From Gnetum montanum (Eukaryota > Streptophyta > Gnetopsida > Gnetales > Gnetaceae), in contig MNCI01008125.1 in NCBI GenBank assembly GCA_015680685.1, positions 452,549 to 496,658 of the forward strand: 44,110 nucleotides of DNA. The letters run 5' to 3'. Position 1 is the stretch's first letter, and the number at the start of each line of letters is the position of its first letter. Positions 1 through 10,620 of this stretch are shown piece by piece. The notes beneath the pieces were generated by a model that was given only the letters and a program-made list of their open reading frames with translations, made no database searches and had not been told where the DNA came from. A program made the position numbers and the translations under genes.

Positions 1-2745
1 ATATAATACTTGGGGTTTTTTTGAAATTTTTCTAACTCTGCAATCATGATAAGATAGGAACTTAATTAAACCAAGAGTCTAAGAAGGATAATGAACTATT
101 ACAAGCTACTGTGAACACTTTAATAATTCAAAATTCTTATTAATTGCAAATGGCCCTTGAAAGACCAGTAATTGAAGGACCTTCCCAACAAGGTGGTAAA
201 AGACTAAGAGACCATGGAAGAGGCTAAATGGGATTGAAAACTCCACAAGCTAAACATGCAGAGTAATATGCTCAATAATTCAAAATCCATCAACAAACCC
301 TTGCTATTGAACATTCAACACAAGAAAAAGTAGAAGCACCACTTGTACCTAAACATGGAAAACACCTCACACTATCTAATGAATGCCTTTAGGCCATATA
401 AGAGAAGTCTATCATATCCACGGTCATCATGGAATTAAACTTTAGTGTGTTCATGGAGTTTTCTCTAGAGGTTATGATGATGGAACTTCAAGCATCTCCT
501 CTATGGCCTACACTATCCAATAGTTGGAAATGATACTTAGGAGAAACTTATCAATTTTGACAGAATAAACAAGTTGATGCTACAGTAAAGATAGAAGGGG
601 TTTTAGTATCTTATTCAACACAGGCAATTGCCAAAGCCCTAAATATTCCAAATGAAGGGGCTAATGTGGCAAAAATTTTCATGAGGTTAGATACAAATAC
701 CAAGAAATTATGGCTGCAAAGAGCCTATGGCAAGGAAGATAAAGATTATAGTGAACTGATTGCCAAAGAAAAGATCTATTTTAAGATTGGGACATATCAC
801 TTGTTTCCAACCAAAAGGCTTAATCAAATTTCAACATATGTAGCTCGAGAAAGTATAATGTTGATGGGGAAATTCAATGCAAACATTATCCATATTCTCT
901 TCCTGGAAATTCAAAGGTGGTCTAAGGAGAAGAAGGAGGGGAAAACAACACTACCATTCCCCTATCTAACAAGGAAGTAGTGCAAATAAGTAGGAATCCT
1001 AGGCTATATTAATGACATCCTGAGGAATGTCCAAAATGCTTCCTATGCATAGATGTCAAATCCAATGCCTCCTAAAAAAGATTAGCTAGAAAAGCCAACG
1101 AGCACTGAGGGAGCTGCAAGTTCAACTTCTATCAGTAACCTTTTAGCTATCGGGTAGCAAGAATAAGCAAGGCCTAGTAGCCAAGAACCTATTAGAGATT
1201 AACAACAACAAAAAGCACTACCATCACTATTGAAGAACTACAGATCATCAATGAGCTTTCTACATCAAATCATAGACACAATTAGATAGGGAACAAGGGA
1301 GGGTGCCAATCTCTACATGGTTAGAGAGAGCTCGGTTAGGCTCGCAATTTCCAAAGACCCTACAAGGGGGAAAGTATCATTGTAGATAGTAGGGTAGGAT
1401 GATTGAGTGTAACAAAATTTTAGAAGATGTTGCATCATTTCAAGTGATGCTTGAAACTAGAGAAGGCGCCACAATTGTGTTCATGCAACATTAGGATGCA
1501 GCAAGAGTAGTAGAGATCATCAATAACCATATCAAAGAATTATTCAATGTTTCTATTGTGAGACTAGCTAATATTTCTGGAGCAAGAGATGCTCAAATGC
1601 TTGCTAGTACCTCAATGACTCCTGTCAAGCATGAAGATGTGCTAGAAAGATTACTATAGATGGGCTAGGTTATGTAGAATCTATTTGATATGCCTAGTGA
1701 TATCATTGTACTGTATTTTGATCTAATTAATATAAAGGGAAAGCTAGTTATGGCTGAAACAAGGGTAGAACACACAAAGAACAAGGTGCCAAGGTTATAG
1801 GAGGAATTAGCAATTTTAAGAGCCAAGATAAGAGACCCTGCATAGTTTGTAGCCCTTAACTAGCTTCAATAATTTAGAATAGATCAAGTAAGGCAACTCA
1901 TTACCCATAATATCAAGGTTGAGATGGAGAGGGAAAAGGTAGTGTGGAATGCCTCATTTGTAGAAGAAAAAGCCTATGCACACACCAAAGTCCTCATAGC
2001 ATTAAAAGAGGATAAAAAAAGCTCACTACTGATAATACAAGGTTGATTGATGTAGAAAAGCAAAAGAATGCTCTTTAGGAAAGCATCTAACAACTATGAG
2101 AGTAACTCCTTAAAGTCAACTAGGATATTAGTAAATTGACTAGAGAAAATAGAACCCTATCAATGAAAGAAGTCTACGTAATTCATTAAAATTCTACAAC
2201 TGAAATAAGTGTGTGACAAAATAAGGCCAAAAGACATGAAAAGCTTAAGGAACACTTTAGAGATTAGGTGCGCATGTCCAAATAGATTGATGAAAAATAA
2301 ATGCAGATGGCAAAGGCCAAAATCACTTCACTCTTTGCTTAGGATTTAGATTGGTGGCCCATCTTTGATAGACTCGTTCATGTCCATCAAGCTGAAGTAA
2401 AAAATAAGGACCTACAGATAGAGAATTTGATAGAGTACATGGGATTAGCAAACCTTTAGTACTTTAATCTGGCTATATTAACAGTAGGTAGGATAAGAAA
2501 TGAGCTTGAACAACAGGTAGCAACTGTGTATGCATTGTAAAAGAAAGAGTTTGTTGATTGAAAAAATGTTCTACAAATATTACATGTTGCAAATTTTTAG
2601 CTCAAGATTATGAAAGTTAGCTACCAAGGGTAGAAAGATATAGAAGTGAATTTAGCATGCAGAATGTTTAACTACTAAGAACTCAAAAAGGTAGCCAAAG
2701 CTTTTGAGGAGGAGAGGTAGCAGTTTGCAGCATGGTACGTAAAGG
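1..2745 (+). pseudogene. Decayed retroelement gag-like coiled-coil ORF (5' part)
   Basis: A long plus-strand reading frame can be followed through many stop codons. The best open piece is 666-980 (104 codons), reading into KIFMRLDTNTKKLWLQRAYG. From about 1720 to 2740 the translation is Lys/Glu/Gln-rich and heptad-like, suggesting a long coiled coil. Most stops are TAA/TAG where a Gln codon (CAA/CAG) would fit, so decay looks like C-to-T transitions rather than frameshifts. The frame is cut at 2750 by a solo LTR and resumes at 3574. No zinc knuckle, protease or RT is visible. A structural protein of an LTR element is my inference from the downstream purine tract and LTR-like sequence; I do not recognise the family. 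The 5' end lies outside the window. Confidence 0.4.
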
Positions 2746-2750
2746 CCTAC
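2746..2750. repeat. Target-site duplication, left copy (CCTAC)
   Basis: CCTAC directly precedes the LTR start TGATGAGT. The matching right copy is CCTAT at 3569-3573, with one transition difference. Confidence 0.7.
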
Positions 2751-3568
2751 TGATGAGTGGCGAGGTACCCCTACACTTAACCATACGAATACAGGCGTAG
2801 CACGCACGATCCAGTCAAACTCTGCAAACTAAGTGCCTACACGCCTCATGGAACACTTAAGGTTAATTATTCGTTGTCTTCCCAAACTTACTTGTATTTT
2901 TCACAGTTGTATGGTTAAGTAAGTCTAAGGTATATGATTTTTATGTCTTTTCGATTTTATCTCCTATGCTAATAAGGTGAAGGATGAAGAGACTAATTAA
3001 CTAACTTTAACTAACTGACTAAGCCTTAATTAACCTAGCATCAGCATCCGTTCCCACTTACCGTTCACACCTTGAATCGATGCAACCTTGGTTACCAAAC
3101 GCTAATTGTTGCTAGGATCACCAAGCGTAATGCACGTGCTCGAAGCGGTCGTATTGAGGCACTTAACTAGGAGAGAAGGGTTGAGAGAGAATTAATTACT
3201 AATAAAGCGATTAAATGATAAACAATAAATAAAATCCTATTTAGCCTATTCTATGCACTACAAGGTTTATCCAAGAAGTTTGTCTTTATTGTCATACACA
3301 AACATGTGTTCAGGTACAATATTTGCTCAAATAAAGATCCGTTCACTTTGGAGCTCCTACTGCGGGCACATGGAAAATATTCTATCTCTAGAGAGGTAAA
3401 ACTGCCATAGTTTCGCTAAGGGTCTAGATCTAGATGAGAAACAAAGGGAGAGCTACCTCTTATTTATAGACTTGGCGGTGCACCGTGATATTGCATGGGA
3501 TGCGATATTGCGGCGAACGCTATATCGCGTACGCGATATTGCAGCCCATGCGATATCGCGTCCCATCA
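2751..3568 (+). mobile_element. Solo LTR, small family, copy 1 (818 bp)
   Basis: Starts TGATGAGTGGCGAGG and ends TCCCATCA, so it has the TG...CA ends of an LTR, and it is flanked by a 5-bp duplication (CCTAC/CCTAT). Closely related copies lie at 28271-29084 and from 43918 onward. A TATA-like stretch (CTTATTTATAGA, about 3458-3469) may be the promoter. Downstream of it, 3488-3562 holds five near-copies of the 10-bp palindrome GCGATATCGC. A 12-bp perfect inverted repeat (2775-2786 with 2909-2920) lies near the 5' end. There is no internal coding region, so it is a solo LTR or a non-autonomous unit. A DNA transposon is less likely because of the 5-bp duplication and TG/CA ends. Confidence 0.85.
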
Positions 3569-3573
3569 CCTAT

Positions 3574-3765
3574 AAAATGTTTTAGCAACTACCATGCCCA
3601 TGGGATGTACTAACTCCATCAAAGATTGCTCAACAAGCATGTATGGTACATGATCCAAGGATAGAGGAAGAAAAACTTCAAGTTCTCCCAAACCATTATC
3701 AATTCCAAAAGTCTAATGATAAAGGGAAGAAGTTAATGGAAGAGCCTCCATCATTGGGAGCATAA
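3574..3765 (+). pseudogene. Decayed gag-like ORF, 3' continuation
   Basis: Continues the disrupted frame after the solo LTR, with translated pieces such as ACMVHDPRIEEEKLQVLPNH. The frame reaches TAA at 3763-3765; this may be the natural end or another Gln-to-stop change, since an open stretch continues for a few dozen codons. No domain recognised. Confidence 0.4.
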
Positions 3766-3953
3766 GGCTACATTGGGCTACCTCCATTTTATGTTGTTTT
3801 TTTAATTATGTTTACTATGTTATTTTGTAAACATAGGAATGCAACATTGAAGAGTCATGTAAATAGTTGGTCATGTCAAGTCAAGTCTACCTCCCAATTT
3901 TGTAAGGGACTCTACTGTCATTTTTATTTAGCTTGAGGATGAGTTTCTAGTCA

Positions 3954-3965
3954 ATCATGGGGGTA
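3954..3965 (+). promoter_or_regulatory. Candidate polypurine tract
   Basis: ATCATGGGGGTA lies directly before TGATAAAATAAA. The upstream wording GCTTGAGGATGAG followed by a G-run is typical of the 3' end of plant LTR-element internal regions. It would prime plus-strand DNA synthesis at the 3' LTR. Confidence 0.45.
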
Positions 3966-4631
3966 TGATAAAATAAATTTTTGTTGTAATGTGATATCAT
4001 ATTTATGATATTGTAGTAATACTATTGTAGCTATGATGTTGTAGCTCATCCTATGTCATCATTGAGGTAATGTCTCAGGATTTGTGCAACCCTATAAATA
4101 CCAGCACATGGGCATACAATTGACAAATTTTCATTCCAAACCTTAGCCAAATTCTTGCAGTTTGTTTCATAGTTTAGCAATAGAGTAAATGCCCATTGTG
4201 TGTTGTTGAGTAGTTGTACAGTGTCTTTATTCAAGTGAATTGTACTTGGATGTAGTTCATGATTGGCAGTAAAGATCAAGATTGATTTTCATCATTTCAG
4301 CATCCACTTATTTTTCTATTTGTTTACTTATAATAATTTTCTTGTTTTTCCTAGTTAATGATTTACCTTTCAAGCACTTTACTTTACATGTTATTAGTAA
4401 GTAGTATGAATACGACTAGTTTTTAGCACTAAGTATAGTTATCTGGTGTTCCAATAGTGGTGTTGCTTGATTTGCTTAGTAGTAATACCACTTGGTAATC
4501 CTAGTGATAACTACATGAGTCTAAGGCATGTATAGTAGGCTAGGACCAAATATTCATCACACTAGGTTAAGTCAAATTTATGTTTTCCTAGTTAATTATA
4601 CTTAAAATTTTATCTTCAACTATGTTTATCA
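3966..4631 (+). mobile_element. Candidate 3' LTR of the first element
   Basis: Begins TGATAAA directly after a purine tract and ends TTTATCA, giving a 7-bp terminal inverted repeat with TG/CA ends over 666 bp. It contains a TATA-like CCCTATAAATACC at about 4091-4103. The 5' partner LTR would lie left of the window, so neither LTR identity nor the target duplication (right candidate TTAGG) can be tested. An antisense open frame at 4046-4279 matches nothing I know and is probably chance. Confidence 0.4.
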
Positions 4632-5199
4632 TTAGGAACTTTAAGGGCCTTACAACATCAAGAAATCATATGCCTTACTAAGAGTTAAATCATATACTCA
4701 AACTTCACTAACTTGAAGTGGGTAGACAATGATCTTGAACTTAACATCGATTACTAATATAATTACATTGTCCATATGTGGATTACGATCTATTCATGCA
4801 AAGATATTGGTGACTTGTATGTTAGAGTGTTGGGATACCTCCATCACTCATCAATAGTCATACTTAATCATATGAGAAGACATTCACCTTTAGTAGGAAT
4901 GATAAATTGGGAGAATGTCATGGTGGTGGTTGTATGATGATGTCCTAGAATCATTGGGTCAATACTACATTTGGAGGACAAGATGTCTTCAACTAAGGCA
5001 TTTCATATCAAGCTAGCAAACTACCTTTGTATAAGATCAACAAGGGCATCTATGATACCTTAGGCATTACCACAAGTCTAAGTGTAGTAGTGTAGCTAAT
5101 TAATATCCCGACCACCTAGGTTCAACATTAGAGAAAGTAAGAAACCTTTTTTTGGTGGTAGATTTTGGCTTTTTATGCACATAAGAGAAGAAGGTCAAC
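4632..5199. other. AT-rich stretch, no gene seen
   Basis: No open frame, RNA gene or repeat that I can support. It reads like decayed repeat or intergenic DNA. Confidence 0.5.
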
Positions 5200-6270
5200 T
5201 AACAATGATCCACGTAGAGGGATTGTAAGACATTAGAACTAATTTTCTAAACATGTTGGATAGCATCCTAGATGGTGACATAATAAGGAAGGATCTTCTT
5301 ACATTTCCTTATTTCTTGTTACATGATGCATCCATGATTCAACATGGAAGTTCTATTCCATTTCACACTAATGTGTCATCAAGAAGTGCATATTTCTCAA
5401 ATTGATCAAGATGTAGCATGCATAATGTCTATCATGTAGTCAAAGTTCTTAAGGTACCCATTAATTAATCTTAGACTACCTAATGTATAGAAGAGGAACA
5501 AAGGATAGATCCATGTACCAAACTCTTATTAAGGAACATTGACAATATGGTGAAGATAGAGTTAGTATAAATATGGATGGAACTAAAAATCACTAATGCT
5601 GATGGAAAATTCTATCTAAGGAAATTATGATGAAGCTAAGAAAATTTATGATGACTATAAGACAAGTTAGAAAACATTACACCATTGGTACCTACACCTT
5701 CAACTATCATGCTTGAGGTATAAATTAAGCACTTATAGGCTATAGTATTTAAGATGTATTAAATTAGTAAAGAAGAAATATTTATAAAAGGTGACCTAAG
5801 GAGGTAGATTCACATGCTAAATCATCAATTGAAAGAGTGGGAGAAGATGAATCAATAAATGAAAAAATAGATACTTGATCTCTTTCACCAGGTATAGAGG
5901 ATTGAGGATAAAATCAAAATCATGATCCAATTTTAGGATAAATATCTCTATATTAAAAAGGAACACTGGAACTTGCAACAAGATCTAGTAGAGAAGACAA
6001 CTTGGAAAACTAATAAGGTCATGAAAGTACACATGATTGAGCATGTAACTTAGAATGTCAAGGTGCGTTGATAACAAAAATTTATAGCTCTTTTGAACAA
6101 GAGGATGATTGGAGAGTAACAACAAGTTAAGTAGGAAATTTGATGTCTTATATACCAAACTTCATCACATGGTCACAAGTGAACTAACACAATAATAGAA
6201 TATAGACCTTCTAAAAAACATGTATATCTCTGCCATGCAAAAGAAGTGATAGTCCTTAAGAGGAGACTTA
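5200..6270 (+). pseudogene. Second decayed coiled-coil gag-like segment
   Basis: Plus-strand translation, particularly 5830-6120, gives Lys/Glu/Gln-rich helical sequence (for example KEHWNLQQDLVEKTTWKTNK) broken by stops at sites where Gln codons would fit. Style and decay resemble the frame at 1-2745, though I cannot align the two base by base. No catalytic domain is visible. It abuts the large gypsy element beginning at 6282. Confidence 0.3.
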
Positions 6271-6281
6271 AGGAAGACAAG

Positions 6282-6738
6282 TGTTGGTATATTTTGGCCA
6301 TTTTATGTATAAAAGAATAAAAAGATATACATATGAGAACCATAAGTAACATTGCCTATCTAAGTTTTGGGAAAATGATCTATTTAGTGCTATTTTTTTA
6401 ATTTGGTTATATTCACATGAAGTTGTAATTGGAAGTATGAGAGGAATTATTTCTCAATTCTTAATATCTTAAGATTGTTAAGTTTAAGTGGATACATAGG
6501 CAATCAATATTCCTTTTTTCTTGAATTTAAATTTGGCATTCAAGATAAGCTTGTTACAAAGTCCTATGTTTAAAGATTATGGTGTAAACAATCAATTTGG
6601 AATAAGCATTTAGACAAAAATCCACAGCTATGATATCAAAAATTTGACAAGTTCAAAGTTAAGAAATGCACTAGAACGTTATCAAGAGAAATCCAAAGGT
6701 CTTCTATTGATTTATGAAATCATATCCAAAGTTAGTAG
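6282..6738 (+). repeat. 5' LTR of gypsy element, first part
   Basis: Begins TGTTGGTATATTTTGGCCAT and parallels the 3' LTR from 19296 (TGTTGGTACGTTTTGGCCAT), including a shared stretch around CATTGCCTATCTAAG. It stops abruptly at AGTAG (6734-6738), where an antisense LTR is inserted. The 3' LTR has an extra block of about 60 bp near 19750-19810 that is absent here. Confidence 0.85.
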
Positions 6739-8000
6739 TGTTGGCGACCGTTTGGGACGCGACCGCCAACGAGTGTCCTCGAACAGGATTTAGGTGCTTG
6801 CTGGTCTCTAGCAACACCAAGGCCCAGATACCTCCAAATAGACTCAGTAGTTAATGTGAGTATGTGTGTGTGCTGTTGCGACGTGCGGTTGTGAAATATG
6901 AAAAGATTGCATTGTGTGTAAACTACAAATGACTTATCTTAAGGAGATTCAACCAACTTTGCCAAATACTATGAGTTGTTGAGAGTTCCTATTTTGTTTA
7001 ATTGCCTAGTCTACGCAGTCCTTCTAATACCTACTTGTAACAAATAAAATTTTGCAAAAACATTTGAGCACAACTCCACGAATCTACTTCTAATTTTCTC
7101 CAGAGAAAGAGATAGTTCCACAAGAAAACTAGAAATAGAGCAAGATTCGATGGAAATAGACAGAAAAGAAAGCAGATTTGTGTGGACCTCAAATATTTAA
7201 ACAAGGTAAAATGACACGAGTAAACACTTCGCAATAAAGCTATCCCAAATTCAATAACTACGAATTGTTCAAACTTCCAAGGCTCAAATAAGCAATTTCT
7301 TCAAGATAATCCTACTATGCTACCAAAAAATTGCTGCGTAAACTACCATGTACGAGACTCCATTTTGGCTAGATAATGGACGTCAAGAATTGCATTCAAC
7401 AGAACCTTCAAAAGACTTGACAATTTCTGATTGAAATACTATAGAGATTCACTTTAAAGATAAAAAAAAGCTATTCTGGTCCCATCAAAATACCAAAGAT
7501 TTTTTGAACCATCTTGACTATTGAATCGTTCAACGGCATGACTACCAGCAGAGGCTCTCTGACAACGATCTCAATAGCAGTTCTTATACGTTGCACAATA
7601 ATAAAATTTACTACTAAAATGCTCTTAAGGCTTTTAAACACAAGCGCTTCTATGGAAAAATTTTAACAGAAATTTTCTATTGGGCAACAAGAACAATAAG
7701 AGCAATCTAAAAATCCCAAAATTACTTGCCAAGGATGATACTATTTAAACCACTAGCTAAAAAATTTAAACAAGGAAAATAAAACATAACTCACAGGACT
7801 ATGACAAAGAGGCTGAAATCTTTTCTTTAGCAAGTCATCTTACAAGCAATCTTTCACACTTTCTTCTTTACAAATGCTCTTCTCCCAAGACCCAAAGTGT
7901 GTCTCCAAGTGAGAGCCCAAGTATTCCAAAGTGTGATCCCAAGTGTGATCCCAATGTCTTCTCCCCAAAGTGTCATGTCTTCCCCCCTTGACCCTTGAAG

Positions 8001-8010
8001 CCTTTTTATA
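8001..8010 (-). promoter_or_regulatory. TATA box of nested LTR
   Basis: On the minus strand this reads TATAAAAAGG followed by CTTCAAGGG, matching the TATAAAAGGACCTTCAA context of the other large LTRs. It probably marks the U3/R boundary. Confidence 0.65.
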
Positions 8011-8344
8011 GGGTTCAAAGGTAGGTAGGTAAGTTACAAAATATCTTGGGTGGTTATAACCACCATAGAGAGAAAAAAGCTATGAGTGACAAGTGTCCCT
8101 TCAGTCGCCAAGTGTCTTCATTCAGTTGACAAGTGGCTATTGTGGAGACAAAAAGGCTATAGTTGACAAGTGGCCTTTTTAATTGCCAAGTGTCTTCATG
8201 GTAATAAAAATTAAAATTAGTTACAAATATCATAATTGTAACTATCATAGGAAGTTACAACTTCCATATGAATAAAAGGGATAATAGCCAAATGTCCCCT
8301 TTATAATAGGATGTTACACAAATATCTTAACAATGTACATTTTT

Positions 8345-8417
8345 TGTTTTTTAACATCCTCCTAAAAATCAACCCAGTCGATTTCAGAACAAAAACAAAA
8401 CCAAACCAAACAAAACC
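8345..8417 (-). other. 3' UTR-like tail and A-rich end of RPS15 copy
   Basis: After the RPS15 stop, the minus strand runs about 60 nt of T/G-rich sequence and then an A-rich run (six A, C, six A). This resembles a decayed poly(A) tail of a retroposed mRNA. I could not find flanking duplications that would prove a separate retroposition event. Confidence 0.45.
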
Positions 8418-8882
8418 CTACTTGAGAGGAATAAACCTAGATGAATGAGTAGCACCGATACCAAGGCGATCATGCTTGACAAGCTTATAGCTAATGGAAA
8501 ACTCAGCCAAATAGTGGCCAATCATCTCAGGCTTAATTTCGACCTGGTTAAAAGTTTTGCCATTGTAGATGCCAATGATGCTGCCGATCATCTCGGGAAC
8601 AATGATCATGTTGTAGAGGTGCATTTTCATAGGTGTCAGTTTCTCTCTAGGCGGGGCCTCCAGTTTTTCCTTGCGAAGTTTCTTGATGAGTGCCATGGGC
8701 TGCCTTTTCAAGCCTCTCCTAAAACGCCTGCGAGCGCACGTGTGGAAAAGCTTGACTAGATCTTCCATCTTCATGTCCAAAAGGGCATCCAGATCCACAC
8801 CTCTGTAAGAAAATTTCTTGAACGTCCTCTTCTTCGGTTGCTGCTGCATTGCCGTCATCTCCACATCTTCCGTGTCTACCAT
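8418..8882 (-). CDS. Intronless cytosolic ribosomal protein uS19 (RPS15)-like copy
   Basis: An uninterrupted 154-residue frame with full-length similarity to plant 40S ribosomal protein S15. That protein binds 18S rRNA in the small-subunit head near the decoding region. Recognisable blocks are [20 protein letters not shown] near the N-terminus, [20 protein letters not shown] (about residues 91-110) and the C-terminal [12 protein letters not shown]. The start ATG follows an in-frame leader and gives the normal length. Plant genes of this family usually have introns; none is present here. Several usually invariant residues differ by transitions (Arg to Cys, Gly to Asp and Pro to Leu, for example in VKHDRLGIG). 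It lies inside a nested LTR and is followed by an A-rich tail. It is most likely a processed copy that keeps an open frame; function is doubtful. Confidence 0.85.
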   Translation of the reverse strand: MVDTEDVEMTAMQQQPKKRTFKKFSYRGVDLDALLDMKMEDLVKLFHTCARRRFRRGLKRQPMALIKKLRKEKLEAPPREKLTPMKMHLYNMIIVPEMIGSIIGIYNGKTFNQVEIKPEMIGHYLAEFSISYKLVKHDRLGIGATHSSRFIPLK

Positions 8883-9749
8883 GGCTGCTCTACTCCGTTC
8901 CGATTGACTATCCGCCTGTGCTCTTCTGTGCTGCCAAAATCACCAATTCGATAATGCAATAACCAGCTTTCAGAGTTTTAATTGTAGGGTTTCATGGGTC
9001 AGGGTGATATGACTGATGAGTTTTAGGGTTCTTTCCAGCAGTTATGGAAAGGATCTAAAGATACAGATGTTCAATTGTTTGTCGGGAAGTAATTGTTCTA
9101 GCTCTATGATTCTTGCTTTTTTGGGTGGTAGAGGTCTTTGGTTCAATTCTTGGAGAGGTCTTGCATTCAATTCTTGGGGTTGGACTCATTTTTCGATGGA
9201 TGCAGAGACCATGAAACAGGCGATGGAGGCGCAGGAGTAGTCTTGATGCTTTCAACCTTAGCATCGTCCAGGGATAAATCCAACATCATCGTCGTCATCA
9301 TCGTCGTCGGTGGCCTGCAATGGCTTCATCGCTAGCAGCTTGTCGCCATGTAGGAAGAAAAATTGGAGAAATGAAGTTTGTGCAGCAAGTGTTCGAAAGA
9401 ATGTCTGGAGTAAATGATTTAAATTTGTATAATATCCTAGTCTAGACTTTGGTATGGGATTTTCCCACAGAGCGAAGATTGGAGAGCATTTTATTTCTGG
9501 TCTGCTACAATGTGGGTTCATGTAACAGTCATTCATCCCATGTTTCCCAACTCGGTACTTTCACAAGGTGCATGAAATAGCCTGGTAAAATTAAACATGC
9601 AGAAACTAAAGACTACACAAAAGAAAAGTGTATCCACTCTAAGTTCACATCCTAGGAGGATAATGATGTCGTTGATGACATTTGATAACAGGAACAGGTC
9701 AAATATATCAACCTTTACATAACCATGGCTGAATGAATCTCGTATGAAC
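8883..9749. other. LTR cargo between RPS15 copy and F-box remnant
   Basis: Less AT-rich than its surroundings. On the minus strand just above the RPS15 start lies a leader-like stretch containing AAACCCTA. An open minus-strand frame at 9258-9536 has a run of eight Asp encoded by the trinucleotide tract at 9276-9313. Pro/Ser-rich translations continue to about 9055. I recognise no family. It may be UTR of the captured transcripts or a third captured fragment. Confidence 0.4.
9276..9313. repeat. Imperfect (ATC/GTC)n trinucleotide repeat
   Basis: Interspersed CATCGTCGTCATCATCGTCG units. On the minus strand they encode a poly-Asp run. Confidence 0.8.
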
Positions 9750-10620
9750 TTAAAGGAGAAAATATTCATTGTCCGATTCCAACTCATAATCACCATTTAA
9801 ATCTGCCATTGTTATATGACGTAGCATTCTGTGAATCCTCCTAGCTCTGATTTGGATGTTTTGTTTGATAGAATTATCTGCATCTTCATCCATGTCAATG
9901 AAAGATGCATTCTCAAAATCTGCAAGAAGATGTTGCTCTTCAGAATTTGCTAAGACATACTTTCTTGAATGCTCAGTAAAAGCAAAGTCCAAGGTTGAAA
10001 TGGGTCTCCCAACAACATGCACATGGCATATGCAGATATAATACAGTCCGTCAAATTCCTGAACTTGAACCCTTCCCATGAGTTCAATTTGCAGTATGTT
10101 TCCAATGCATAATACTGGGTGAGGAAGTGTGAAAGCCTGTAAATTGTCCTCCTAAAGCATGGCATATTCTGGTGACACATAAGTCCAAATGTATTCTTCT
10201 AATGATGATTTATCAATTGCATCAGCTAGAGTCTTCCCTTCTTTTTCAGTTGTATTAGCTAGAGTCTTCTCTTCTTTTTGAAATGATGAAGCCCAATGCC
10301 CAAAGCGAAAAAGAATTGTCATGGCTGAATATATTAGAGATCCCCTGTGAAAATAAGCTTTAAAGGGCTGTATTTGAACTTCAAGTATGACCGAAAATTT
10401 TGTGTGCATCCTGTATATCAATGTGTCAGGAGCCTTTGTACCAACTGATCCTTTACTTGACCAATAAGAAGGCTTGCCTTCATAAGTCTGCCTTCGATCT
10501 AAAGTATGATCAATGCTTTCATCAGGGTAAATAATATAATTCCTTGTTTGCTATTGTACTATCTTCCAATCTCTGATAAAGGAATAATCTAGCACTTTAA
10601 TTTCGTATCCCAAGTAGGTT
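9750..10620 (-). pseudogene. F-box protein At4g00755-like remnant (C-terminal domain)
   Basis: One minus-strand frame carries conserved blocks of the plant F-box At4g00755-like family: YWSSKGSVG (near 10450), VQIQPFKAYFHRGSLIYSA, EYIWTYVSPEYAML, LPHPVLCIGNILQIELMGRV and DGLYYICICHVHVVGRP, then an acidic C-terminus with an Arg/His/Ile-rich segment (RARRIHRML). These proteins are presumed SCF ubiquitin-ligase adaptors, but the N-terminal F-box is missing. At least two in-frame TAG stops occur (10551-10553 and 10152-10154), both explicable as CAG to TAG, with no frameshift between them. No introns are visible. The fragment lies in LTR sense about 150 bp inside the start of the nested LTR. Family assignment is by recalled motif similarity; no alignment was run. 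Confidence 0.7.

Noticed and set aside
2750-2800. Hammerhead-ribozyme-like core CTGATGAG at the start of the small LTRs
   Set aside because: The leading C comes from the target duplication in copies 1 and 2 and is missing in copy 3 (GTGATGAG). No CGAAA core and stem arrangement follows.
2751-3568. Interpretation as a DNA transposon because of TGATGAGT/ACTCATCA inverted ends
   Set aside because: Five-bp duplications and TG...CA ends fit LTR integration better; no transposase or longer inverted repeats are seen.
4046-4279. 77-codon minus-strand frame
   Set aside because: It lies inside a probable LTR, has no recognised motif, and overlaps the TATA-like region.
6739-8400. An ordinary antisense LTR fragment ending near 8.4 kb
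   Set aside because: The matching LTR start and perfect AGTAG duplication at 10772/10773 show that the unit spans 6739-10772.
8445-8759. 104-codon plus-strand frame
   Set aside because: It is the antisense shadow of the RPS15 frame, which has full-length family similarity.
9750-10620. Functional F-box gene
   Set aside because: At least two in-frame TAG stops and no F-box domain upstream; it sits inside an LTR.
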